From Tyto alba (Eukaryota > Chordata > Aves > Strigiformes > Tytonidae), in NCBI RefSeq assembly GCF_018691265.1, contig NW_024881282.1, forward strand, positions 49,793,122 to 49,857,121: DNA of 64,000 nt, written 5' to 3'. Under the pieces are notes generated by a model. It saw only the letters and a program-made list of their open reading frames with translations. It made no database searches and was not told where the DNA came from. Made by a program: the position numbers and the translations under genes. Positions 52,944-64,000 of this stretch are shown here, piece after piece (the first letter of the stretch is position 1; every line of letters starts with the position of its first letter).

Positions 52944-52963
52944 TAGAGTGTTATAACACTCTA
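52944..52963. repeat. Perfect 20-bp palindrome
   Basis: TAGAGTGTTA followed immediately by its exact reverse complement, with no loop. No transposon boundaries recognised around it. Confidence 0.85.
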
Positions 52964-53539
52964 AACACTGATATGTAAATAAGCCACAGAACTTTAATGT
53001 AAGTTCAAGGATGATTTTTGAAAGGTGAACGGCATAGGTAAGTTTCACTTTTTGCTAAGTGTATATGGTTCCTGTTCTTTGATATTTATACTTACATAAC
53101 ATGACTTTCAAATAACTTCAACTGGAAAGTACCAAATTAGCTCCATCATCTAAACTGAGTGGAGTAAACATCCCATACGTAACGCCTTCCTCGGGGAATG
53201 GGTTTCCTTCCCATTTGTGGTTAAAAGAACATGGACACACAGAAAAAACAAATCCAAAGAGGGAAGAAAAAAGGAAAGAGACGTGCCAAAGAACGTAGAC
53301 ATAATATGTACTTTACTGCCTGTTAGGACAGTAAATTCCTGGCAGGGCTCATGCTGATTAAATCTTATTTCCAATGTTTATAAACTATAATTGTGATAAA
53401 ATCTGTAGACAAAATCTCCTAAGAAACCCAGTATAGCTTGCCCTGCTGGTGTAGAACACTAGCCTTCTACATACCACAAGACAGTTTGAGTTCTGAATTA
53501 ATCTCACATATGAAAATAAAACTAAGCCTAACTTCCATC

Positions 53540-54667
53540 TGTATTGGGTTTGCATGGCCAGGTTTTGGTAGCGGGGGGGCTGCAAGGGTGGCTTCTGTGA
53601 GAAGCTGCCAGGAGGTTCCCCTATGTCCAACAGAGCCAATGCTGGCCAGCTCCAAGACAGACCCACAGCTGGCCAAGGCTGAGCCCAACAGCAACAGTGG
53701 CAGCACCTCTGGGATAACATATTTAAGAAGTGGGGAAAAAACTGCACAACTGCAATTGCAACCAGATGAGGGGAATGAGAATACGTGAGAGCAACAACTC
53801 TGCAGACACCAAAGTCAGTGAAGGAGGAGGAGGAGGCACTCCAGGCGCTGGAGCAGAGATTCCCCTGCAGCCCGTGATGAAGACCATGGTGAAGGAGGAT
53901 ATCCCCCTGCAGCCCATGGAGGTCCATGGTGGAGCAGATCTCCACCTGCAGCCCATGGAGGACCCCACACCAGAGCAGAGGGACGTTCCAAAGGAGGTTG
54001 TGACCCCATGGGAAGCCCACGCTGGCACAGGCTCCTGGCAGGACCTGTGGCCCCGTGGAGAGAGGAGCCCAGGCTGGAGCAGGTTTAATGGCAGGACTTG
54101 TGACCTTGCAGGGGACCCGCGCTGGAGCAGTCTGTTCATAAAGGACTGAGCCCCATAGAAGGGACCCACGCTGGAGCAGTTCATGAAGAACTGCAGACCG
54201 TGGGAAGGACTCACATTGGAGAAGTTCGTGGAGGACTGTCTCCCATGAGAGGGACCCCATGCAGGAGCAGGGGAAGAATGTGAGGAGTCCTCCCCCTGAG
54301 GAGGAAGTAGCACAGAGACAACATGTGATGAACTGACCGCAACCCCCATTCCCCATCGCCCTCTGTCACTCGGTGTGAGGAGGTAGAGAAATCAGGAGTA
54401 AAGTTAAGCCTGGGAAGAAGGGAGTGGTGGGGGAAAGGTGTTTTATTTCTCATTACCCTACTCTGATTTGATTTGCAATAAATTAGGTGACTTTTCCCAA
54501 GCTGAGTCTGTTTTGCCCATGACAGTAATTGGTGAGTGATCTCTCCCTGTCTTTATCTTGAGCCATGAGCCTTTTGTTATATTTCTCTCCCGTGTCCAGC
54601 TGAGGAGGGGGTGTGATAGAGCAGCTTTGGTGGGCACCTGCCATCCAGCTGGGGTCAACCCACCACA
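53540..54667 (+). mobile_element. Solo LTR, copy 3 (related subfamily), antisense to TRHDE
   Basis: An element of about 1.13 kb starting TGTATTGGGTTTGCATGG and ending CCACCACA. It shares with copies 1 and 2 the blocks TCTGTGAGAAGCT, TGGCCAAGGCTGAGCC, GGATAACATATTTAAGAAG and a GCAGCCC-rich centre, but its 5' end differs (TGTATTGGG type), so it belongs to a sister subfamily. TATTTAAG is at 53720-53727 and AATAAA at 54477-54482. Its centre contains degenerate tandem units with GACCCACGCTGGAGCAG-like cores. The flanks show only a 4-bp CATC match (53536-53539 and 54666-54669), so the exact 3' edge is uncertain. Its 323-codon minus-strand frame is incidental. Confidence 0.86.
53720..53727 (+). promoter_or_regulatory. 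LTR copy 3 TATA-like box
   Basis: TATTTAAG sits at the position homologous to the TATA-like boxes of copies 1 and 2. The CCAAT box of the others is degraded here (CCCAAC). Plus-strand promoter activity is inferred. Confidence 0.4.
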
Positions 54668-56018
54668 TCACCCCTGATATTCCACCTTACAAAACACTTA
54701 CACAGCCAGTAGCCTTTACTCATGAATTACAGCAGCAGTTACTACAATCAATTCTGAGTACCTAGCAAATCTATTTAAGAGAGTCTCTAGAATACTTAAA
54801 AGGCTTGACTTCTGTTTTAATCTCTGTTTTTCTGAATAGCAAAATCTACTCACATTACATTACATGTATATACACTTACACAAAAGAAATTTTCAAATGA
54901 ATAAGGGAGAATCAACCTAATGGTGCACTGAACTGTGAGTCATGAACACTTGTAAAAGTCCATATTCACTTGTTTTATCTCTTTTTCACAAAGGAACTCA
55001 TTTTAGCCCAGAACTTAAAACAGATGCTTAATACTCTGCTACATTGTTCCAATACAGCCAGAAAAACAACTATTTATTCTGTGTCATGTTTGAGTTCAAT
55101 AATATTCATATTCTAAAAAAGGGCAACGAACTCCTAAAGATTTCCCAACAAATGTAACTATAGTTTTAGGCCTTCCTCAATAGGAATATTCTGTAAATTC
55201 CAGATGTATCAATCGAACTTTGGTATTAAATTTTACCTTTAAATAATTTAAATCTACTGGAGCAACACAGAATACTCAAGGTTGACAGTGTGCACTCTTT
55301 CCTGCTGAGCATGAATAGGTGAACACAGATGCTTCTAAGGCTATCTTGTAATTCTCTAGCACCAGCTCTATATTATTTGCTTTAAAATATGATGCTAAAA
55401 CTGCTTTAAGCAATGAGATGTGAGGATTCCTCAGCATCAGCCAGGCATGTCAGCTTGTCTCTGGGGTGAAGGAAGTATGTGGAGTCAGCTGGGAGGAGGA
55501 ACAAAACAACTTAAGAAGTGTAAAAAGGGTAGGGGCAGAGATGCATAAGTGGCTGTTGATTTCAGCCAACGTAACAGTCCCTACAGGACCAGTTCAGCTG
55601 GCTTCAAAAATGGAACAGCTGGAACCCCCTGCCTCATACAGAGGTCCAGATCAGCTCTTGACTGCTTCTCAAGTCAAGAGAGGTATTTATCTGACACATG
55701 GTTACATCTGCCCAGTCAATGTATGAGCATGGAGTAGTCCTCTCCAAAGAATTACTCAAAAAGAAGTATCAGACCTTCCAACCACATCCCAAATAACTTC
55801 ATGGAGTATGACAAAATCAAAAGAAAATGAGAGAAAACAGATGTGTGATACAAGACATAACACATAGTCACAGAGAGAACTGTCAGTATGCAAATGGGCA
55901 CATTAAAAGCTTTATCAAGCTCAGAGATTTCTAAAAAGCCATCTTCATAAAAATACATACATGAAGCACTTAAACAACTACAGCATCTTGCAAGATATTC
56001 ATTGAGAAATATAAGTAC

Positions 56019-56206
56019 CTGTTGTCTCCAAGGGCAGGATCCTTGGGTTTAGCATCATTATCATAAACAAAACGCTCTTGTGAGATCACTATGACACTGT
56101 CTGTAGTTTCATTTCCCAAGATAGTGATAACAGGATAACCCATCTGTAGTGTCCACTGATCCATTACTTCTTGGATATTTACAGATTTTCCAACCCTTTT
56201 TAAAGC
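56019..56206 (-). CDS. TRHDE: TRHDE exon (end of catalytic domain, start of beta domain)
   Basis: A 188-bp exon of 62 codons plus two bases, entering in phase 0 and leaving after AG of a split serine codon. It begins ALKRVGKSVNIQEVMDQW and ends near DPALGDN. The VMDQWTLQMGYPVITI block is the conserved M1 motif (W-t-xQ-x-GyPv) closing the catalytic domain and opening the small beta-sandwich domain. The second half (sequon NET, then ISQERFVYDNDAKPKDP) differs noticeably from the mammalian sequence I recall, as expected for a surface loop. The acceptor is tcctgaag before GCT and the donor is CAG/gtactt. An 18-base T run lies 64 nt upstream of the acceptor in transcript terms. Confidence 0.96.
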
Positions 56207-58674
56207 CTTCAGGAAAAAAGAAAAGTTTCAATATGCTGAAGCAATATCATCATCCAACATATAAAACTCTTTTTTTTTTTTTTTTTTCTCCCAGAGACCA
56301 TAATTAGTTTTAGAGGTTTAAATAACCATCACACATGCACACACGCATGTTTACAACCAGTATGCACACACTACATTATTTAACCAACAGTCTCTGTATA
56401 TCTTGGAAGCAAACATTGAGCAATCTTGCCAGACAGGAGAGTGACAGTCAGAAAGTCATGTTTCCCACATCAGTCATGCACTTTTATTGTAACAGAAGAA
56501 ACAACTTGCTTTACAGGGTTTTAACAAGAGCCACAGAAATATTGGGAGGCTGTCTCCAAAAGATATTCTTGATCAGCTAAGGTTAAAGATGACTCAGTGT
56601 TAGCTGATCTAGGGTTCCTACAATAAGGCATATTCAAATGACTTGTTTTCTACAAGCATAGAGCTTCTCTGTTCTGAAAAATCAAATGACTAGTTATTTG
56701 AAAATACTGTCTCTCATGTCCAAAGTGAGGCCATGTATACAAAGGTACCCCCAGCTCCTTCATAAACTGCACCTGTCAAAACACACAGAGGATTAATGTG
56801 TTCATATCTGATACTGTATGTTAACAAAAATGCTGTTTTACAAGAGGATTTTCATCTGAAACAAAAATAGGTACTATAGAATCATGGGAGATGAGAGTGT
56901 GTATGAGAGGAATGATAGGCATCATTAGTTCTTCAGCGACTGAAATATCCCTAGCTGCCAAACAGTCCTAGATTACACACTAAGCAACCTCTGATGAATA
57001 CAAGCAGAACCCAGCAAGAAGTCTTCAGAACTGAAGATGCAATTGTAATACATTAGGAACAAATGTGCTTACAGGTGAGGCAAACGGAATTATTAGCCTT
57101 AACAATAGACTTGAGCATACAGTATAGCCACAGTGATTATGGACCAGAATACAGTCTCATTTTTGTTCTATTTTATTTGCTGTGGGTTCTGCTGCTCTTT
57201 CAAGATTATGTGCATCCCTCTGACCTCCCATTGCCTAAAACTCTCCTACATGCTTTAACAGAGGAAGACAGCAGGTGAGAAGCAACAAAGACTTTTGCAG
57301 TGGCATTCAACTTCAGATTAAGACACAGATTTAAGAGTGTGACTGTACGTTACATGCCTTAATTCTCATTAACTGTCAGTACAGACATAGGACTTGGTTC
57401 GGTTGCCCACACACAGGTAGCTAATGTCATCTGACCTTGACCTGACACTCCAGAAGGGTACATATTTACCCACAGATCTTGTGTGAAATCGATTAGACTC
57501 AGCTGAATGTTTTGAACACCCTACTGCACCTAATCTGCACTATCTCAAGTCCCTAGTCAACAGTCAGTGGTTTGGGTTCATTTTAAAATAATCACGTAGT
57601 GGCTAGTCAACTGAATTGCTCTTGATGGTCTGCTGACTGTATTGCCTAGATTTCTGGGACTCCAGTTGTTTCTATTCATGAACTGTCAAATGAGATGTCC
57701 TAAAATATTCAACACATCCTTGTAGAACTGGTGGACCTACAGCAGGCATATTTATGTGGCAGCTGGAAGCCAGGCAAGATAAACTAAGGTAAATGTTGTT
57801 AAATGTCTATGAACAGGCAACTGAACCCAGGCCTCATTGACAACATTTGAGGCTTGGACACCTAGTTTATGTGTATATATATGCTTATTTAGATAAATGT
57901 AGATGTCTTGACCTGCAGCTGAATCCCAGTTTTGGTGTTGGTAGTTGCAACTGGATTACCATGTTTACACATGGCTTGATTTGGTACTTGTGGCCAAACT
58001 CTCTGACTGTACTCTGCATTGGCTTACACTGTCTTTAGTCTGGAGTACCCAGACTAGATCTGTAGGTAAGGAATTCAGGCATGCTTGGCTCACTTGTGAA
58101 GATTAGACTCTGCCTTTACAGATCCCAGGACTAGGCTCTAGAACCTCAAGCCGAGCTTGGGCAGAGCAACCGAAGGGAGCATGGACATAGCAACTGTAAG
58201 GCTCTATCTACATCATGCCAAATGTTACAGTAAATAGTTACCTGTTTAAACCAAACTTTAAAGCTTTAATAGTTTTGTCCTTCAAACAAATCATAACTCC
58301 ATACAAAATCACAGACACACCTGATGCAAATGCCAAAGCTCAGCACTTTCATGTGCTTTACAGCTTATGGGCCTCAGCGTGCTGCCACTAAAGTCAATGA
58401 TAGCAGATTCCATTAAGCATCTTTTACTGCACATCAGTGATACAGCACAAGCAAGGAAATATATTCTAACATAACAAAGAACAGAAATGCTGCAAAAAAA
58501 AATATTTTAATGTTGCCACTAGGTTAACTCAAATGGAATTTCTTTACATCAATTTTTATATTTGCTCTGGGCTCCAAAGATCTCAATATGCACTATTCAC
58601 TCCTAACCTCACCAAGAAAAATACCACAATAAATTCCTGTTTCTCCCTTAGTGCAACAGATTAAAGCATTTTAC
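56207..58674 (-). other. TRHDE: TRHDE intron, 2.5 kb
   Basis: Non-coding. It contains an 18-T run (56270-56287), which is an A run in the transcript, and short CA-rich stretches near 56330-56365. No recognised transposon; remaining open frames are short and unsupported. Confidence 0.92.
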
Positions 58675-58740
58675 CTTTGACAATGTGTTCCAGAGATCAT
58701 TTCTGGCTGCATTGCCATACTTGTGAATGGTTAAATAGTC
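58675..58740 (-). CDS. TRHDE: TRHDE exon (DYLTIHKYGN segment)
   Basis: A 66-bp, phase 0-0 exon of exactly 22 codons, reading DYLTIHKYGN and ending NDLWNTLSK. The acceptor is ctgtag before GAC and the donor is AAG/gtaaaa. In M1 peptidases this segment follows the zinc-ligand helices, in the helical part of the thermolysin-like catalytic domain where the sequence YLxxHxYGNAxxxDLW is typical. It is the most upstream exon visible. The preceding exon should end with codons for a VFQRGLQ-like sequence, which I could not find before 64000. Confidence 0.95.
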
Positions 58741-61700
58741 CTACAGAAATAAAATAAAAATACAAATCAGTATTACTATACACAAGCCAAACAACTAGAG
58801 CTGTGAATCACTGCTATTAGAAGTTAAATCACAGTGTTTGCATTTGCCAGAAATCTAGAAATATAAAGTATGTTCATCTTAAGGGAGTAAATAAACAGTT
58901 TCTTAATCTAGTTTACAATGAAAAAATTGTTCCTAAAGATTTCTTTTACAGCATTCAATGCTCTTCCTTTTCTGTGTAAGTCACTCTATAAGCTAAATAT
59001 TTTGAATATACGTTTAAAATACTTGTCTAATCTCAGAAGGGGCTCCTAGGTAATTCTTGGCAATGAAAGGAGAAGCTGCTGAAACACAGTTCCAGTTGCT
59101 ATTTTAGCAGGTCATTCTGCATCTGGAGTCAAAAATTTGCTCACTCAGATGACAGCTAGATTTGCTACAAAAGATTTAACTGAACAATAACTTACCTGAA
59201 CTACAAACTCTTATCTTGGGAGATCCTGGCACTTCAATGTCAAAATACATCGTACTGTCAACTAGGGCTGTAACAGGTTATCACAGAGGCTCTCCGTGAC
59301 AGGGAGGGGTGGAAGAGGGGTGACGGGAACCAAACTCCATGCTTACACACAGGTACCTACATGTGTGTTTTCATGACATATGTGACTCAGAGTCTGAGAA
59401 GGTTATAAACTGAATGCTTTCACTTATTCAGCCACAGTTTCAATGACTGAGGGTCCATTCTTCTCCCACAGCAACAAGAAAGATAATTCCTGATAAGTAA
59501 TGATGCTATTAAATTAACTTCCCCAGTTAACAGTTTAAGCATATGACCAGGCTAGGTCTGTGCTTTTCAGGCACAAAACACTTCCGTTTTTTAACAATAT
59601 CTGGAGAGACAACACTGTTAGTTTCCCAACATCCTATGTCCCTAGACAACAGCTCATTCAATTACTGAAGTGAAATTCAGCAATCATTATTTGAATAACA
59701 TATATTTCAAGCATTCTGATTGGAAGAATTACATGAAAAAACACATCAGAGGTTGTAAATCAATGGGTTCTCCTGCATTTGAATTTCTACCATCTCCACT
59801 TTACACAATGGTAGGAGACAAACCCTAATTTATAGCACAATGATAAAACTGGGACGAATTTGCTGACTCTGTTATCTGTGCTTTGTCTGAAGTAAGATAC
59901 TTTGGGAATAATTAGTATTTGGAAAGCAAATTTTCCGATACACAAATTGTAGCACCTGTGACAGATTCAGCTTTTGTCAGCCAACTCATAGTACAACAAG
60001 CAGCAACTCCCATTTAATCACAGGCTAGGAAGGCTAAATGAGAACACTGACTCTGTAAATGCAGTGCTGAGTCTTAACAATATCATGAGACTAACTTGGA
60101 AAAAAGACAGTATTATATAGGCTGTACCTATAGCACACTGTGCTTTCATACAGAATCATTTAAGGCACAGTGAAATATTCAATAGCTTTCAAAGCTAAAG
60201 AAGTTGAATTGCAAATTAAAAAGCTAAAATAGGAATAAACAAAAGTGGGACAAGGTAAATAAATAACAACAAATATGTATGTGCATTCTAAGCTGTACTA
60301 GAAAATGCTGCATGTATTGGTTCTGAGAGTTGCTTTCAGAATTGTTACACAGCAAAATAAAATGAGTGGAAGACTTCAGGACCTATTCCATCCAAGCAAT
60401 AATCTTGTTTACCAATCCACCATTAGACATTAAATTTGACTTTTACATTTTGCATTCAGAAAGACCGCAAAAAGATCAAATGCTTCTGCCCTTTTCTTTT
60501 GTTTTCTTCTCCCAGTACACAGATTGGGAGGTTTAGATGTGGTTCATCACGCAGTTAAAAATTTATTATCCTCCAATCTAACATGTTTATCACAGAAAGG
60601 AAAACAAAAGGAATCCTAACATTTACAATTAAATAAGAAAATACAATTATAAACACAACATACTAGTACAGTCCTGGGACCATACAACTTAATCATCCTT
60701 TTTTTCATTATTTCCTGAAAGTTGCATTGAGACCATATACATAGCATCAAACTAGGGGTGTTATTGAATGCATACTACACAAAAAGCAGTCATAAGGGAC
60801 AGTGTGCAGCAAAATATGCTTCCAGTAGTAAATCTACATTGCAGTCCAAAATCTGAGTGCACTTTCTACAGGCACAACAGCAAAAGGTTACTGAACCAGT
60901 TCTCATCAAACATCCTCATATACCAGTATCCCATTTTCAACAATAACCAGTAGCAGACACCTCGAAAGGGCATAGAGAAGAACAAGCATGCAGTGATACT
61001 TCCCCAATATGCTCTCCCATCATCCAGCACTCCATGGCATAAGGAATCCTGAGCAGATTAGTATCTTTGTATTTAATAGTTGTCGTCTGTTAATTTGGCC
61101 AGTTGCTTTCTGAACCCATATAAATGTTTAACATTTGCAACACCTTATAAAAAAACATTTCCCATTTCAGTGATCTGCTGGGTGAAGATGCTTATTTCAA
61201 ACATCTGCCTGTCATCTGGTTTCATCTGCTGCTCCCTAGTTCTGGCACTAGAAAACACAGTGCATTGCTGTTCCTCACTTCACTCTCCTCAAGCCATTCA
61301 TGCTTTTACAGATCCATGTTGTTCGTATATGTCCTCATACCAGAGCTTGGTTTTATACTGAAAACACCAGACCCAACCACTCCCAGCTATGCTGCGAAGT
61401 TACATTTTGGTACCACCATCCAAGCTGTTGACTTCAAAGCTAGCTAGGGTTATCATGACCCAGCCTGAACTTTCATTACCAAACTATCAGCCTCTCTTGA
61501 AGCATCTTTCGTGGACAGGCACTCAACTTAAAAAGGAAGATAAAAGGCTTATACATATCAGCATCAAATACATCCCAGGAATTATTAAAATAGAAGCCAA
61601 AGATCTATACGTACCCTTCCTGTCTGTTCTAAGGATGGAACAAGCAGGAATATAATCCATTCTTCCTGCTGGGGACCCATATCTAAGTCTTAAGTAGCTT

Positions 61701-64000
61701 GCAAAGAGGCAGAAGACATGTTTTCATTTACTATAATTCTCCAGGGCAGAAGCATTAGCCACCCCTTCACATTTACAGTGAATAGAGAAGAACCAAAGCT
61801 AACAGAAAAGAGATGCAAGCCACTGAACAGAAAAGGAGGCTGACACTGAAAACACAGCTGCTTGCATCTAAGCTGCGCTCAGCACAGCTCCAAAGGAGGT
61901 AGAGTGACTTAAAGCCACTCTCATAAACACATATGCCCAGAACCATCTGGCTGCAAGGCTGCTTCCCATCATAAACTCATAAGCCTGTATCACCTACAAA
62001 AGCTGTTCCTTCAAAACTGGAGTATGCTGGAGCATGAAGATATGCTTCAGCCATTTTCCTGACTTTCAGCTATAACCCTACAGTATGTGTGAGAAAAGAT
62101 GGCATGAAAACCTCTTTAACAACCCAAGACTCAAGAGCACTCTTCCACAACTACCATTTTCTCCTTCACTGTAATGCCACTTTTAAACCTTTTCTTTGTC
62201 ATGAAGAAAGTAGAAAGAGAGTTCACAGACCTAGTGTAGTGTCACTCAACATGAAAATTAATCGCACACACAAAAATTATCATTTGGTTTTACATTTTCG
62301 GCAAGTATCCTCTTGTAATATTCTTCTTAACATCTTGGCATTAGAACATGAAACCACTCTGTCAAAAAGAATAACAGAATATGATCCCCTCACCTCTACC
62401 AATAAAAAATATTTTATCAGACAATGTGGTTTTCTGACAGGTAATTTAGTAATTTTTAACATCAAATCAAAAAAAAAAATCCAAAATCTGTCACAGCGTG
62501 AGAACAAAGTCCAATTACTACACAACCAAAACCTAAAATCTTGCAAAAAATCCCAATAGATTTAGATTGTAATATAATGTTTTGTTAAATAGTAATCATA
62601 ATCCCTCCCCAAAAAATTAAAAGGCTCAATGTTTTTGAAATTATTTTACTACTTGAATACTGAAGCAGATAGTTTGAACAGTAGTAGAAATAGGAGTACA
62701 GCAAAAAGTGCTAAAGGATTTTTGAAAGACGTTTTTAGTAATGTTATATTGATTAAGCTTGCAGGCCTTTTATTGTATTAGACTTTTTAAAGAAAATTAG
62801 ATTATTTAAAAGGAAAAAATCTTTTATCCTTTTACAATCTCAGTTCTCTCAGTACTGCTAGGGATTGAGCACCTTGGTTTGAAAAAAATTAACTACCCCA
62901 TCATTCAAACATGATAATGCTCATAACTAATAAAAGGTAGTGACTGATAAATACAAAGAGGTTAAACAAGTCTAGAGGAGGAATAAGTCTCTAAATATGT
63001 ATCTAACTTCCAGGGGAGACTTATAACCAGGAACTTAATTATCACTTTCTGTGACCAAACTCTTTTTTTCAGTTTATCTGTATGAAGTTGGGTTGTTTGG
63101 CTGAAAGAACAGCTCCCAACTTACATGAGTGGTGCTGAGATCTGAAACAAATTAACATTGAATAATTTACTTTTTCTCCTAAAGATAACTGGGAAACTTC
63201 ACTATATAAGATGCGTGAGGAAAAAGTAGCAAAATATTTTGGCATCAAATTATTGTGGCTATGTTCCTCTGAAAGCCCTCATTTCTCAGGGCTCAGAAAA
63301 CAGCAGTCTTGCCTCCACCTCCCTCTTCTGTATTTCATTCCTACTCCTGGGTGCACATCTTCCTCCCTTCAGGCTACAATAAGTTCTTGTTGAACAGTTT
63401 TATACATGACTGCTGTATCTCACCAAAGATTTAGAACTACTAATAAAAACATTTAGTTCAGGTGGAAATCAGGATCTAAAGCTCTGGCTATCAAATCCAG
63501 CATGTTTGTTTTCCCAGAAATTTGTGTACTTAACCTTAAGCCACCAGACACCATCTGACAGATGCTGACTCACTGACTATAACATGCTACCTTCTTTCCC
63601 CCTTGCCTTCACACTACTAACATCAAAACTGCTATCGCATGTTATCTTGACATTCCCTAACAGTCAAATAAAAAAGCTTGGGCAAGGGTCAGAGGGAGGA
63701 AGGTACTGCATATGTCTGCAATGGTGAGTGACAAACAAGAGGGAGTGAGGACCAGTGGTAAAGCACTACCAGAAAGCTACAAAGAAGTGAAGATTCGCAT
63801 AAGAGAGGAAGACTACTGAATAGAAAGATAGCCAACTAGGTTTGCAGTATTTCTCAGCTGTACAACAGACTAACCCTTGAGAAAGAGCCTTAAGGAAGAG
63901 ATGTGATCACCCTCCTGACTGGGGGGTCAGACAAGCAGTAGGGTACAAAAGGAGTAGGTAAATTCACCTTATTGGTCCCGGTAAACATTGCATAAGGCAA
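58741..64000 (-). other. TRHDE: TRHDE intron, 5' end outside window
   Basis: Upstream of the DYLTIHKYGN exon no further TRHDE exon is recognisable to the window edge. An ancient CR1 segment lies at 61100-61345. Otherwise AT-rich, with frames of up to 156 codons (62089-62559, plus strand) that show no family similarity. Confidence 0.85.
61100..61345 (-). mobile_element. Ancient CR1 LINE fragment
   Basis: Plus-strand blocks GAACCCATATAAATGTTTAA, GCAACACCTTATAAAAAAAC, CTGCTGGGTGAAGATGCTTA, TTCATCTGCTGCTCCCTAGT, TCTGGCACTAGAAAA and CATTCATGCTTTTACAGATC occur in the same order as the reverse complement of older CR1 elements (gctgggtgaagaa, gacccctagttcttgtg, catgattttatagacct). This is the portion that would lie just beyond the segment seen at 41160-41815 in a complete element, but it is a separate insertion about 20 kb away. 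Decayed. Confidence 0.72.

Larger units (their letters stand above)
36864..56018 (-). other. TRHDE: TRHDE intron, 19.2 kb
   Basis: The largest intron in the window. It holds a GC-rich patch (38050-38280), an old CR1 segment (41160-41815), a CR1 3'-end fragment (42178-42260), an A-run/(AAAC)n simple repeat (52706-52760), a perfect 20-bp palindrome (52944-52963) and solo LTR copy 3 (53540-54667). The remaining sequence is AT-rich without recognisable genes. The flanking exons join across it to restore a serine codon, so no exon is missing here. Confidence 0.92.
7670..58740 (-). other. TRHDE: TRHDE gene, internal portion (8 exons, both ends outside window)
   Basis: Eight minus-strand exons join without frame interruption into about 295 codons that match, in order, the middle and C-terminal half of the TRH-degrading ectoenzyme. 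This is a type II membrane glycoprotein of the M1 aminopeptidase family that removes the N-terminal pyroglutamate of TRH outside the cell. Recognition rests on stretches such as VMDQWTLQMGYPVITILG, the M1 signature GYFRVNYD and DFLPWHAASRALYPLDKLLD, which I recall as nearly identical in mammalian TRHDE. Phases agree at all seven junctions and every intron is GT-AG. There are no stops or frameshifts, so the gene looks intact. The zinc-binding exons lie upstream of the window and the last roughly 175 codons downstream. Five N-X-S/T sequons (NET, NTS, NKS, NQT, NKS) fit a glycosylated ectodomain. Confidence 0.95.

Noticed and set aside
53385..54356. 323-codon minus-strand frame and overlapping 208- and 139-codon frames
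   Set aside because: They lie within solo LTR copy 3, are antisense or out of phase to one another, and show no domain. GC-rich LTR sequence with few stops explains them.
62089..62559. 156-codon plus-strand frame
   Set aside because: AT-driven composition, rich in K, N, S and L, with no recognisable domain or splice context. Located in intron antisense to TRHDE.
63970..64000. Possible truncated minus-strand exon at the window edge (reads LPYAMFTGTNK before a GT)
   Set aside because: It does not match the TRHDE residues expected upstream of DYLTIHKYGN, and the gtgaat donor is weak. A chance open frame is more likely.
1..64000. CRISPR arrays, bacterial operons, tRNA or rRNA genes
   Set aside because: No spacer-repeat periodicity, no cloverleaf or rRNA signatures, and the context is clearly vertebrate intronic DNA.

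Overview
The window is vertebrate nuclear DNA, almost certainly avian and probably from a songbird. It is intron-dominated and AT-rich, with eight short exons bounded by canonical GT/AG sites. It carries CR1-type LINE debris, one MIR-like SINE and three related solo LTRs of about 1 kb. The LTR sequence type is one I associate with songbird ERVL-class elements; the exact family name was not checked.

The only gene I can support is an internal part of TRHDE, the thyrotropin-releasing-hormone-degrading ectoenzyme (pyroglutamyl-peptidase II, an M1 zinc metallopeptidase). It lies on the minus strand, so transcription runs from position 64000 towards 1. Eight consecutive exons join in frame with matching phases: 58740-58675, 56206-56019, 36863-36775, 27880-27747, 27648-27593, 11063-10916, 8374-8277 and 7777-7670. 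Together they give 887 coding bases, about 295 codons, roughly residues 550-850 of a protein of about 1,020 residues. The N-terminal anchor, the HEXXH zinc site and the other upstream exons lie beyond 64000. The last roughly 175 residues lie beyond position 1; I saw no further exon in the terminal introns.

Layout in transcript order. A 5'-incomplete intron (58741-64000) contains an old CR1 piece. A 2.5-kb intron follows, then a 19.2-kb intron holding solo LTR copy 3, two CR1 fragments and a GC-rich patch. Next come an 8.9-kb intron with an unexplained higher-complexity stretch, a 98-bp mini-intron, and a 16.5-kb intron with solo LTR copy 2, a MIR-like SINE and two GC-rich patches. A 2.5-kb intron carries a 497-bp uninterrupted polypurine tract ((GGGAAA)48 then (GGAAA)34) that begins 24 nt after the upstream exon's splice donor. 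A 499-bp intron and a 3'-incomplete intron (1-7669) with solo LTR copy 1 complete the window.

I see no second protein-coding gene, RNA gene, CRISPR array, operon or new multi-gene system. The most notable observations are the splice-site-adjacent polypurine tract, the three same-orientation LTRs antisense to the gene, the near-minimal intron, several perfect palindromes, and the unexplained stretch at about 32900-35300.
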